Source: an uncultured Clostridia bacterium
GTDB lineage: Bacteria; Bacillota; Clostridia; Oscillospirales; Acutalibacteraceae
Direction: 5' to 3'
DNA length: 64,000 nt
NCBI GenBank assembly: GCA_937876375.1
Contig: CALEHY010000008.1
Span: 1-64,000, forward strand
The notes under the pieces were generated by a model, which ran no database searches, was not told the DNA's origin, and saw only the letters and a program-made list of their open reading frames with translations. Shown piece by piece: positions 41,569-49,997 of this stretch; within the stretch, counting starts at the first letter, position 1; each line of letters opens with the position of its first letter. Made by a program: the position numbers and the translations under genes.

Positions 41569-43665
41569 TCAATTCCTTTCCAGCCTAGCACAAATCACAC
41601 TCATATCATCTATCTTTTGCCCATCTGCATACTCAAGTGCTGACGCTAAAATATAATCAGCAGCCTGCTGTGAGTCCATATAATAAGCCTCTAGCACAAT
41701 GTTCTTTAGCCACTCCTCACCCAAATCAGTGATACCATCACTCATCAATACAATTACGTCATCAATACCTAGCACAGCTGTTCGCTTTGCAAACTCAATA
41801 CCCCTCAAAATTCCAGCTGGCATAGAGCTCAGCTCACATTTTGTAACGCTAGCATTCTTGATAATATATCCAGCTGGAGCACCAGCCTTTAACATTTCAC
41901 ATTTGCCAGTAAACAGGTCGATATTAGCTATATCAAGCGTTGCAAGGCTCTCATCATTACTCTTAACCAGCAAAGCAGAATTGACCACCTTTAATGCACT
42001 ATCAAATCCAAATCCAGCATTGATGAGCCTCGACAGCAAACCTGCACCCATTGCGCCATCAAGTGCTGCACGAGAGCCCTTGCCCATTCCATCGCTGATG
42101 ATGAGTATTGAATGCCCCTTGTTGTCATTGATTATTTTCACAGTATCGCCACAGAGCTTGCCCTCTGCACTATGCTGACTAAAACCGATAGACAGCTTGT
42201 AATTTGGCCGTTCAAAAAATGACAGCATAGTCTCGTTTTTAAATGTAGTTATCCTACCCTTTTCAAAATATCTAGAGCATATTCGACCAATCTCGTTGCA
42301 AATGCTAGGGTCGTCTAGGCTGTCACACCCACCCTCTGCCAAAATCTCGACTCTCATTCTTCCATACTTATCCTCGATAGCAGAAATATTGATAGGGTAA
42401 ATGTCATAGTCACCCAGCAGACGCCTAATTTTGGACGAAGCGTTGGAGTCGAATATCTCTGCCTCGTCAAACTCTATCGCCAAGTCATCAAGCATATCAG
42501 ATATGGAGAAAAACTGGTCTGACGCCACCATACGAATTTGGTTAGTCTTTTCAAGTATGATTTCACGACGGATATACTCCTCCTCGGTCAAGGTGTCCTT
42601 GTTCATTTCGTTCTCTCTACGGGTGATATCATTGATTTTTTCGCTGACCTGCTCCACATTTTCGCTAATTGTTGCCATAGCACTTGAGGCAAAGCGTAGC
42701 TTTAAAACTAGATTTTGACGCAACGCACCATCTGGTGCAATATCCTTGCCACTATCGAAAAAATCAGCGATTTTGTCACAAACAGCTGATGGCATAAGAA
42801 CGAACAGCAATGCGCCAAGCGAATTATCAACAAAAAAGCCTATATCTTGCCCTGCTAGAGCAAAAAATGCCACACTACACACATATCCAACAGCCACACC
42901 AAAGCACGATAGCGAGGTGAAAAGGCATGCCACCATAGTTGAAAATGCTATGCCACCAACAGTGAATAGCGAAGCATTCTCCCCTATACTCAACACAAAT
43001 CCAAGACACAGTGCAAGCAGAACGCTCCACCTCTCACCAGCATATCTAACGCATAACAAAACAAGTAGCGCAGACACTATCTGCACTGGACAAATCACAC
43101 CAAATCGTATCGATGCTAGCGACAACAGTATGGTCGAAACGGACACAATAATACATATTAGGTCCGATATTGGCAATGCTCTAAATCGCAGACGCTTGTA
43201 GTTAGCGTTAAGTGCCTTAAAATAGAAAAATGTTGCACCCAGTGCCAAAACGCTCTCACATACGAGCACAAAATAATCCTGCATCACAGCACCGGACTGG
43301 ATATTCAGCACCAATCCACTGAAAAAATCAGACAGCAAGGTCACAATCATAGCGAATACTGGCGTATGATTTAGCTTAAATGCATCACCAGCTAATGCCC
43401 CAACACAAGCGATTACTACAGCTGACAGATATCTAGCGCTGTCAATAGTCAGCCCACCAATTATATACCCCAAAACAGCACCTATACCAGAAAAAATATA
43501 TCTTTTCTTCTTCGACACGGACACAAAGGCAATGCCAAATGGTCTAGCACCACCATATACACTGCCAATGCTGAGCAAAAATCCACTAACGAGATAGAAT
43601 GATGCAATAATTATCCGTTTTGCATAATCATTTTCTATCCTCTTTTTTATCGTATCTACGACCAT
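41569..43665 (-). CDS. spoIIE: stage II sporulation protein E (PP2C phosphatase)
   Basis: The product has 698 residues. The N-terminal third has about ten membrane segments. A central regulatory region follows (KINDITRRENEMN, then a helical linker). The C-terminal PP2C-type phosphatase domain (about 490-695) has ILIISDGMGKGSRAALDG and VIVLMSDGITDLGEEW with its metal-binding Asp residues. SpoIIE dephosphorylates SpoIIAA to activate sigma F in the forespore. Its presence indicates a spore former. ATG 43665 has GGAAG upstream; the ORF extension to 43710 has none. It heads the spoIIE-glmS-like-obg-mrnC cluster. Confidence 0.92.
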   Translation of the reverse strand: MVVDTIKKRIENDYAKRIIIASFYLVSGFLLSIGSVYGGARPFGIAFVSVSKKKRYIFSGIGAVLGYIIGGLTIDSARYLSAVVIACVGALAGDAFKLNHTPVFAMIVTLLSDFFSGLVLNIQSGAVMQDYFVLVCESVLALGATFFYFKALNANYKRLRFRALPISDLICIIVSVSTILLSLASIRFGVICPVQIVSALLVLLCVRYAGERWSVLLALCLGFVLSIGENASLFTVGGIAFSTMVACLFTSLSCFGVAVGYVCSVAFFALAGQDIGFFVDNSLGALLFVLMPSAVCDKIADFFDSGKDIAPDGALRQNLVLKLRFASSAMATISENVEQVSEKINDITRRENEMNKDTLTEEEYIRREIILEKTNQIRMVASDQFFSISDMLDDLAIEFDEAEIFDSNASSKIRRLLGDYDIYPINISAIEDKYGRMRVEILAEGGCDSLDDPSICNEIGRICSRYFEKGRITTFKNETMLSFFERPNYKLSIGFSQHSAEGKLCGDTVKIINDNKGHSILIISDGMGKGSRAALDGAMGAGLLSRLINAGFGFDSALKVVNSALLVKSNDESLATLDIANIDLFTGKCEMLKAGAPAGYIIKNASVTKCELSSMPAGILRGIEFAKRTAVLGIDDVIVLMSDGITDLGEEWLKNIVLEAYYMDSQQAADYILASALEYADGQKIDDMSVICARLERN

Positions 43666-43754
43666 ATTTACACTTCCAATCAGCGATATTATATATCGGT
43701 AAATATGCACAATTTGTCACAATAATGCAGATATTTTTCAAAGCATAAATACTA

Positions 43755-43783
43755 TTGAAATCTATATAATATTATGATACAAT
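43755..43783 (+). promoter_or_regulatory. promoter of the ABC-F gene
   Basis: TTGAAA (43755-43760) and TACAAT (43778-43783) are 17 bp apart, upstream of GGAGG and the ATG at 43815. Confidence 0.7.
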
Positions 43784-43814
43784 ACAAAACATTGAAAACT
43801 AATGGAGGTATACT

Positions 43815-45422
43815 ATGATTCAGGCAAATAATATATCTGTACAATTTGGTGGACGCTCACTATTCGAGCGTGTTAATGTTACATTTTCACCAGGCAACTG
43901 CTATGGCATCATCGGTGCTAACGGTGCTGGTAAATCCACATTCCTAAAGGTATTAAGTGGTGACCTTGAGCCATCAAAGGGTGAAATTCATATCACTCCT
44001 GGCGAAAGACTATCTGTGCTAAAGCAGGACCACTTTGCATACGACGAGTACGAAGTTGTTCGTACCGTATTGATGGGTAACCCTAGACTTATCGAAATTA
44101 TGGAAGAAAAGGATGCCCTCTATGCAAAAGAGGACTTCACAGAGGAGGACGGTATCAAGGCTGGTGAGCTAGAGGCAGAATTTGCTGACCTTGATGGCTG
44201 GAACGCAGAGAGTGATGCCGAGTTTATGCTAAACAAGCTTGGTGTATCTGACGAATATCACTATCTCAAGATGGCAGAGCTACCATCCGACCTAAAGGTA
44301 AAGGTTCTTCTTGCTCAAGCACTATATGGTAATCCTGATATCCTACTACTTGATGAGCCTACTAACCACCTTGATTTGACAGCTATCAGCTGGCTAGAGA
44401 ATTTCCTACTTGATTTTGAGAACACTGTTATCGTAGTATCTCACGATAGACATTTTCTAAACAAGGTGTGCACACATATCTGTGACGTTGACTATGGCAA
44501 GATTACTCTATACACTGGTAACTACGATTTCTGGTACGAGTACACCCAGATGCGTCAGCGCCAAGCAAGAGATATGAACAAAAAGAATGAGCAAAAAATC
44601 AAGGAGCTACAGGATTTCATCAATCGTTTCTCTGCAAACGCTGCAAAATCAAAGCAAGCTACCAGCAGAAAGAAACAGCTTGACGCTCTAGAGATGATTG
44701 AGATGCCAGTATCAAGTCGTCGTTTTCCATATGTTGACTTTAAGCCAGACAGAGAATGTGGTAACGACCTACTTCGTGTTGACCATCTTTCAAAGACAAT
44801 CGGTGACAGAAAGGTGCTTGACGACATATCATTCGTTATCCACCCAAGAGAGAAGGTTGCATTCGTCGGCTCTGACGTTGTGGCAAAGACAACATTGTTC
44901 AAGATTATTATGGGTGAGATGGAGCCTGATGAGGGCTCATACAAATGGGGCGTTACAACCAGCCAAAGCTATTTCCCATCTGACAACAGCGACTATTTCG
45001 ACGGTGTTGATTTGACACTTGTTGACTGGCTACGCCAGTACACCACAGAGGTACTAGAGGCTGATATCAGAGGCTGGCTAGGTAGAATGCTATTCTCTGG
45101 TGACGAGGCACTAAAGATTGCAAATGTTCTTTCCGGTGGTGAAAGAGTTAGATGCATGCTATGTAAAATGATGCTTAGTGGTGCAAATGTTCTCGTGTTT
45201 GACGAGCCTACAAACCACCTTGACCTAGAGTCTATCGCAGCACTCAATAACGGTCTTATCCGTTATCCAGAGACTGTACTATTCACCTCTCACGACCACC
45301 AGTTCGTGCAGACTGTTGCCGACAGAATTATCGAGATTTCTGGCAACACATATATCGACAGAAAGGGCTCATACGACGAATTCCTATCAGTATTCGACGA
45401 AGAACAGCTCAGAAAATACTAA
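43815..45422 (+). CDS. ABC-F family ATPase
   Basis: This 535-residue protein has two ABC domains joined by a charged linker and no membrane segment, as in ribosome-associated ABC-F proteins. NBD1: Walker A GANGAGKST (about 36-44), signature region LPSDLKVKVLLAQAL, Walker B ILLLDEPTNHLDL. NBD2: Walker A-like GSDVVAKTT lacking the second Gly, canonical LSGGERVRC, then VLVFDEPTNHLD. The degenerate Walker A of NBD2 would face the degenerate signature of NBD1, so one composite site looks inactive. It is probably a YkpA/YbiT-type translation factor, not a drug-resistance protein. Confidence 0.85.
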   Translation: MIQANNISVQFGGRSLFERVNVTFSPGNCYGIIGANGAGKSTFLKVLSGDLEPSKGEIHITPGERLSVLKQDHFAYDEYEVVRTVLMGNPRLIEIMEEKDALYAKEDFTEEDGIKAGELEAEFADLDGWNAESDAEFMLNKLGVSDEYHYLKMAELPSDLKVKVLLAQALYGNPDILLLDEPTNHLDLTAISWLENFLLDFENTVIVVSHDRHFLNKVCTHICDVDYGKITLYTGNYDFWYEYTQMRQRQARDMNKKNEQKIKELQDFINRFSANAAKSKQATSRKKQLDALEMIEMPVSSRRFPYVDFKPDRECGNDLLRVDHLSKTIGDRKVLDDISFVIHPREKVAFVGSDVVAKTTLFKIIMGEMEPDEGSYKWGVTTSQSYFPSDNSDYFDGVDLTLVDWLRQYTTEVLEADIRGWLGRMLFSGDEALKIANVLSGGERVRCMLCKMMLSGANVLVFDEPTNHLDLESIAALNNGLIRYPETVLFTSHDHQFVQTVADRIIEISGNTYIDRKGSYDEFLSVFDEEQLRKY

Positions 45423-45427
45423 TATCA

Positions 45428-45459
45428 AAAAGAGCCATAACAGCTGTTATGGCTCTTTT
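45428..45459 (+). terminator. ABC-F terminator
   Basis: AAAAGAGCCATAACAG pairs with CTGTTATGGCTCTTTT, a perfect palindrome with A and U runs. Confidence 0.88.
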
Positions 45460-45474
45460 AATATAACAAAAATA

Positions 45475-45502
45475 AAAAAGGGTGTTCACCGAACACCCTT
45501 TT
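45475..45502 (-). terminator. terminator of the CHAP-domain gene
   Basis: AAAAGGGTGTTC pairs with GAACACCCTTTT; it sits 2 bp past the CHAP gene stop on the minus strand. Confidence 0.85.
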
Positions 45503-45504
45503 AA

Positions 45505-46185
45505 TTATTTAACCTCTAGCTTATCTGATAGGAAAAATACCTTCTTATCATTTGTGTTTGAATTCAAATCTAGAATTTCTAGACCAGCATTCTTTGTGTC
45601 TGCTGTAAAGTCAACGCTCTCTACACTGTTTGTGCTAGCGTCGGTATTAAGTAGCTTGTGTCTCAATGACTGTGACACACCGTTGTTGTAGGTATAGATG
45701 AAACCATAGAAGCTCTGGCCATAGTGTGATGACATTTCCTTGTATGTTACAACGTCAAAATATGTGCCACCCCAATGTGACTCGGACAATGTAACAGAGC
45801 CGTCCTTGTTAACCTTTTCAACAACAGCAACGTGACCACTCCAGCAAGCAACAGCACCAACCTTTGGTGTCTGGCCATATGGATAGTAACCAGCGTTGAT
45901 ATTCATTCCCCACCACTCACCAGCGTTACCGTGAGTGATAAGTGGCTTTTCGCCATTCATTTCGTATACACGACCAAAAGCATAAGCTACACAGTTTGGC
46001 ATTGGTGTGCCAGTCTGAGCATAAGTGTTAAGTGTTGAGTAATAAGCAATGCTCTGACTAGGTGCTGTAAGTCTTGGCTCGTACATTTCATCATCTGCAT
46101 ATGCACACATAGGTGTCAAAAGCGAAATAAGAATTGTAATAATAAATATTACTGGAATGATAAGCAGGGTTTTCTTCTTTGCCAT
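45505..46185 (-). CDS. secreted CHAP-domain peptidoglycan amidase/endopeptidase
   Basis: This 226-residue protein has a signal peptide or N-terminal anchor (about 1-31, ending AYADD). The CHAP domain follows, with the catalytic Cys in NCVAYAFGRVYE (about 64) and the His in WSGHVAVVEKV (about 118), then GSVTLSESHWGG. CHAP enzymes cut peptidoglycan cross-links or stem peptides. No cell-wall-binding domain is present; the C-terminal 60 residues are unassigned. ATG 46185 has AAGGAGAAAG upstream; the open frame extends to 46308 but covers the leader. Confidence 0.87.
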   Translation of the reverse strand: MAKKKTLLIIPVIFIITILISLLTPMCAYADDEMYEPRLTAPSQSIAYYSTLNTYAQTGTPMPNCVAYAFGRVYEMNGEKPLITHGNAGEWWGMNINAGYYPYGQTPKVGAVACWSGHVAVVEKVNKDGSVTLSESHWGGTYFDVVTYKEMSSHYGQSFYGFIYTYNNGVSQSLRHKLLNTDASTNSVESVDFTADTKNAGLEILDLNSNTNDKKVFFLSDKLEVK

Positions 46186-46321
46186 AATACTTTCTCCTTT
46201 TTCTTTGGTAACAAGCAATCTAAAATCGTTACCTGGGATGATTACAAGATTTTTTATTGTTTCTGATTGAACTCGCTTATTGAATTTTGAGTGTTGCCTC
46301 TTTGACAACAGTGAGCATTAT
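46186..46321 (-). promoter_or_regulatory. promoter and 5' leader of the CHAP gene
   Basis: An extended -10 TGGTATAAT (minus strand, 46324-46316) would give a leader of about 120 nt. It contains the hairpin GGTAAC...GTTACC shortly before the ribosome site. Cell-wall hydrolase genes often carry ydaO-type riboswitches, but I do not see that consensus. The rest of the gap up to 46572 shows nothing clear beyond AT-rich promoter-like sequence for the next gene. Confidence 0.4.
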
Positions 46322-46572
46322 ACCAAAACTGTCAAGCTGTAATCTATGGCAAGAAGTCACAAGCATTTTGTAACCTTTCCGTAACTTTTATGCACTTTTT
46401 ACAAAATTGCACTGTTTGGCTTGACTTTCTAATGGACTAAAGTCTATTATCTTGGTCGAAATGTGTCTTTTTCGCTCCAATAATTACCAGTAATTTGGCT
46501 AAATGACAAAAGCATTGTTTTATTTATATAATTATGATATAATAATATACAAATTATACATAGGAGATTACT

Positions 46573-47544
46573 ATGGACGACAACAATCAGCAATACCAGT
46601 GTGCCTGTGAATGCTGTGCATCACCAGAGCAGATGGCAGCGATGAGAAGAGAGCAAACGATAAAGCTCGTTTTTTCAATCGTGCTGTTTTTCGCTGGATT
46701 AATTATATCTGAATACACTACTCTACCAGAATACATATACCTTATATGCTTTGGTATCAGCTACCTGCTAGTTGGATTCGGCATAGTTAGAGATGCTATA
46801 TTAGGCGTTTTAGCAGGATATATATTTAACGAAAATCTGCTAATGTCGATTGCATCCCTTGGTGCATTCGCTATTAAGGAATATCACGAGGGCTGTGCTG
46901 TGGTGATTTTGTACACCATTGGCGAGCTAATGCAGCAAAGAGCTATAGAAAAGAGCCGTCGCAACCTTGCATCAAATCTTGGTGCTGACCACGAGCCAGT
47001 GCAGAGCTCATCCGAAAAATTCATTACCAGATTTGCTATGGTATACACGCCTATCGTGTGTGCTATATCTATACTAATAATAGTTATTCCACCACTATTC
47101 CTAAAGGGTGAATGGAACGAATGGCTACACCGTGGACTGTCAGCACTAGTCGTTAGCTGTCCTTGTGCGATAGTTGTTAGTGTGCCACTATGTTTCTTTG
47201 GTGGTATCGGTGCTTGTTCAAAGGAGGATATTTTCGTCAGCGACTCTGCTTGTATCGAAAAAATGAGCAAGTACACAGCTGATATCAGTGAAAATGATAT
47301 CAAGGCTGACGGAATAGTGATAAAAGATTTTTCTAACGAAAAAGTTACGACTGGTATCAAAATCGCAAAGAAGACAATCCGTCTTGCGAAAGAGAATATC
47401 GTTATGTCAATCGCTGTAAAAGCTGTTATATTAGTACTTAGCGTGTTTTTGGCACGAGAGATACCAATGTGGCTAGCAGCATTCGGTGACGTTGGAATAT
47501 GCATTATCGCTATATTTAACTCACTTAGAGCAATGAAAAAATAG
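46573..47544 (+). CDS. membrane-only P1B-type ATPase homologue lacking A, P and N domains
   Basis: This 323-residue single open frame aligns with Zn/Cd-type P1B-ATPases only in the membrane parts. The N-terminus is Cys-rich (CACECC). Helices 1-4 follow, ending in IGELMQQRAIEKSRRNLAS. The actuator domain with TGE is missing, and the chain continues at EKFITRFAMVYTPIV. The ion-binding helix has SCPCAIVVSVPLCFFGGIG. After IFVSDSACIEKMSKY the DKTGT phosphorylation and nucleotide-binding domains are missing, and the chain resumes with TGIKIAKKTIRLAKENIV and the last two helices. It cannot pump by the P-type cycle. It forms an operon with a CDF protein also lacking its cytosolic domain. Confidence 0.8.
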   Translation: MDDNNQQYQCACECCASPEQMAAMRREQTIKLVFSIVLFFAGLIISEYTTLPEYIYLICFGISYLLVGFGIVRDAILGVLAGYIFNENLLMSIASLGAFAIKEYHEGCAVVILYTIGELMQQRAIEKSRRNLASNLGADHEPVQSSSEKFITRFAMVYTPIVCAISILIIVIPPLFLKGEWNEWLHRGLSALVVSCPCAIVVSVPLCFFGGIGACSKEDIFVSDSACIEKMSKYTADISENDIKADGIVIKDFSNEKVTTGIKIAKKTIRLAKENIVMSIAVKAVILVLSVFLAREIPMWLAAFGDVGICIIAIFNSLRAMKK

Positions 47545-47560
47545 TATTAAGGAGATATGT

Positions 47561-48163
47561 ATGAAGAGCAATGGCATAGTTGCGACCAGCATAGGTCTTG
47601 CTGCTAATTTCATATTATTCCTCGTAAAGCTATATGTTGGAATAAGCTCCAATTCGCTGTCGATATACTGTGACGCTATCAACAATTTGGGCGACACATT
47701 CGCTTGTATCATCGCTGTGGCTGGATTCGTGCTAGTCAAAAAGATGACTGACCAGCACGCTACTAGGACACAGAGCCTAGCGACATTCGTCATCAGCACG
47801 ATAATCGCTATCACTGGTGGATATTTTATATACAATGGTGTTGAGCGACTAGTGTATCCCCTACCATTATCGTACAGCAAAAAATATGCTATCATCATCG
47901 TAGCCACTATCCTTGCAAAAATCATTATGGGTGCTATGTATATATTATTCAACAAATCACAGAGCTCCACTATGCTAAAGGCTATGATACTGGACAGCTT
48001 CTTGGATTGCTTCATTACAGCATTTGCGCTGATGAGCCTGTTGCTAGTAGCAAGGGTGAATTTTGCAATCGACGGAATATTTGCAATCATTACTGGTTCA
48101 ATCATTACTATAACAGCGATAAAGAATGTTATCGCCCAAACAAAATATCTTATCACAAATTAG
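47561..48163 (+). CDS. short CDF-family cation transporter without C-terminal domain
   Basis: This 200-residue protein has six membrane helices. TM2 carries the metal-site pattern SLSIYCDAINNLGDT and TM5 carries LDSFLDCFIT, both retaining the Asp residues of cation diffusion facilitators. The polypeptide ends just after TM6, so the metallochaperone-like cytosolic domain of about 90 residues that normally mediates dimerization is absent. It likely exports Zn, Mn or a similar divalent metal by proton antiport. The ribosome site AAGGAGAT lies in the 16-bp gap after the reduced P1B homologue. Confidence 0.82.
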   Translation: MKSNGIVATSIGLAANFILFLVKLYVGISSNSLSIYCDAINNLGDTFACIIAVAGFVLVKKMTDQHATRTQSLATFVISTIIAITGGYFIYNGVERLVYPLPLSYSKKYAIIIVATILAKIIMGAMYILFNKSQSSTMLKAMILDSFLDCFITAFALMSLLLVARVNFAIDGIFAIITGSIITITAIKNVIAQTKYLITN

Positions 48164-48172
48164 GAGAATATT

Positions 48173-49414
48173 ATGGCAAAAAAAGCTCCAAAGAAAATAG
48201 CAAAGACTATACTAAAAATACTACTCAGCATCATTATTGCAATAGGCATTATCGCCCTTGTCACAGCGATAGTTAATTTCGTTGCTGTAAAGAGCTGTGA
48301 GAACCTTATCGACAGCGTATCTGCTGTAGAATATGACAATCAGCTACAGCCAACAGTGGACGAAAAAGATGGCTACTACACTTTCAAGACCGATGATGAT
48401 ATGAAGGTCGTTCAGCTAACAGACGTACATATCGGTGCTGGTATGATGAGCTCAAAGAAGGACGCTATGGCTATCAACGCTGTTACTGCAATGCTCACAG
48501 AGGAGAAGCCTGACCTTGTTATCGTTACTGGTGATATCGCATATCCAGTGCCATTCCAGGCTGGCACATTCAACAACAAGAACGGTGCTCTGCTATTCGC
48601 TAGATTGATGGAAAAGCTAGGTGTTTACTGGTGTCTATCATTCGGCAACCACGATACAGAGGCATATTCATACTACACTCGCAAGGATATATCAAAGATA
48701 TATTCAAATCACGAAAAATATCCACACTGTCTGTTCCAAACTGGTCCAGAAGACGTTGACGGATACGGTAACTATATCGTAAAAGAGGTCAACTCTGCTG
48801 GTGAAATTGTACAAGGTTTCATTATGATGGACAGCAACTCTTATGTCGACAATGACTATCTTGGCATTATGTGGAAATATGACTGCCCTCACGAAAATCA
48901 GGTCGAGTGGTACAAGGAGCAAATCACTGCACTAACAGAGCAAAATGCTGGCAAGGTGCCAAAGACCGAGATGTTCTTCCATATCCCTATTCAAGAGGCA
49001 AAAGAGGCATATGACGAGTACCACGACAATGGATTTAAGGATACTGATAATGTAAAATATCTGTTCGGTAAGGCTGGCGAAAAGGACGCTGTTGTCTACT
49101 GTAGCACAAAGAACTATGGTCTGTTCGACGCTTGTGAGGAGATGGGCTCAACACAAGCTATGTTCTATGGTCACGACCATCTAAATAATTTTTCTATGCT
49201 ATATAAGGGCATACAGCTTACATACGGATATTCAGTAGACTATCTTGCATACTCTGGTATCGCAAAATTTGGTGCACAGAGAGGCTGTACAATCATAAAT
49301 GTTCACCAAAATGGTGATATCGATATCACCCAGGAGAACTACTACCAAGACAAGTATCAGCCTATCAACGCAAAAGAGAAAGTAACTATGGACGATTACT
49401 ATACCGAGGAATAA
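48173..49414 (+). CDS. membrane-anchored calcineurin-like metallophosphoesterase
   Basis: The product has 413 residues with an N-terminal transmembrane anchor (about 12-38). The phosphoesterase motifs are in order: QLTDVHIG (DxH), VTGDIAY (GDxx), SFGNHD (GNHD) and FYGHDH (GHxH), with HIP between. It would face the outside of the cell and cleave phosphomono- or diesters using two metal ions. It lies in an operon 9 bp after the CDF gene, and 4 bp before a small membrane protein. Metal supply by the neighbours is a possible link, but only inferred. Confidence 0.88.
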   Translation: MAKKAPKKIAKTILKILLSIIIAIGIIALVTAIVNFVAVKSCENLIDSVSAVEYDNQLQPTVDEKDGYYTFKTDDDMKVVQLTDVHIGAGMMSSKKDAMAINAVTAMLTEEKPDLVIVTGDIAYPVPFQAGTFNNKNGALLFARLMEKLGVYWCLSFGNHDTEAYSYYTRKDISKIYSNHEKYPHCLFQTGPEDVDGYGNYIVKEVNSAGEIVQGFIMMDSNSYVDNDYLGIMWKYDCPHENQVEWYKEQITALTEQNAGKVPKTEMFFHIPIQEAKEAYDEYHDNGFKDTDNVKYLFGKAGEKDAVVYCSTKNYGLFDACEEMGSTQAMFYGHDHLNNFSMLYKGIQLTYGYSVDYLAYSGIAKFGAQRGCTIINVHQNGDIDITQENYYQDKYQPINAKEKVTMDDYYTEE

Positions 49415-49418
49415 GAAA

Positions 49419-49769
49419 ATGAACGAAAATAACTACAATTACTATAACCCAAACACACAGCAACAGCAGACATATCAGCAGCCAGTGTACCAACAGCCAG
49501 TGTACTATGCACAGCCAGAGGACAAGACAAAGGAGGTTATGTCAGTCGGTGAATATATCGGTATGACAATACTGCTTGCTATCCCAGTGGTGAACATTAT
49601 CTGCTGGATCATTTGGCTAACATCGCCAAATACAAACAAGAACAAAAAGAATTATCTTATCGCACAGCTAGTCATTATGCTAATAGGTGTTGCCCTATCG
49701 ATAGGAGCTTTCATTCTGTTCAGTATTGCTGGTATATCCCTACTAGACGAGCTACAATATATGATATAA
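49419..49769 (+). CDS. small membrane protein with Gln/Tyr-rich N-terminus
   Basis: This 116-residue protein begins with about 35 residues rich in Asn, Tyr, Gln and Pro (QQPVYQQPVYYAQP), probably disordered. Two membrane helices follow (about 50-72, 83-108) separated by the polar loop TSPNTNKNKKN. I know this plan from many uncharacterised Firmicute proteins with no assigned role. It is the last gene of the metal-transporter-like operon, before a bidirectional terminator. Confidence 0.75.
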   Translation: MNENNYNYYNPNTQQQQTYQQPVYQQPVYYAQPEDKTKEVMSVGEYIGMTILLAIPVVNIICWIIWLTSPNTNKNKKNYLIAQLVIMLIGVALSIGAFILFSIAGISLLDELQYMI

Positions 49770-49774
49770 ATAGC

Positions 49775-49805
49775 AAAAGGACCACTCATACGAGTGGTCC
49801 TTTTT
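49775..49805. terminator. bidirectional terminator, operon end / tRNA-Arg
   Basis: AAAAGGACCACTC (49775-49787) pairs with GAGTGGTCCTTTTT (49792-49805). Confidence 0.9.
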
Positions 49806-49881
49806 GGCGTCCCAGAGGGGATTCGAACCTCCGACACCCACTTTAGGAGAGTGGTGCTCTATCCAACTGAGCTACTGAGAC
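49805..49881 (-). tRNA. tRNA-Arg (anticodon CCT)
   Basis: The 77-nt cloverleaf has acceptor GTCTCAG pairing with CTGGGAC, D-arm AGCTCAGTTGGATAGAGC, anticodon loop CTCCTAA (CCT, reading AGG), T-arm with GGTTCGAATCC, and an encoded CCA. Confidence 0.93.
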
Positions 49882-49997
49882 ATAACACAATGTATTATAT
49901 AATTTTCACCATCGAATGTCAAACAATAAATTGTTTTACAAACGTGTTAATATGTGATAATATGTAATTAATACTTATTATATAAGGGAGTACCGAT

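Noticed and set aside
46573..47544. pseudogene of a P-type ATPase
   Set aside because: The frame is intact, both missing parts are whole domains, and it has a ribosome site and tight operon spacing. Kept as a gene.
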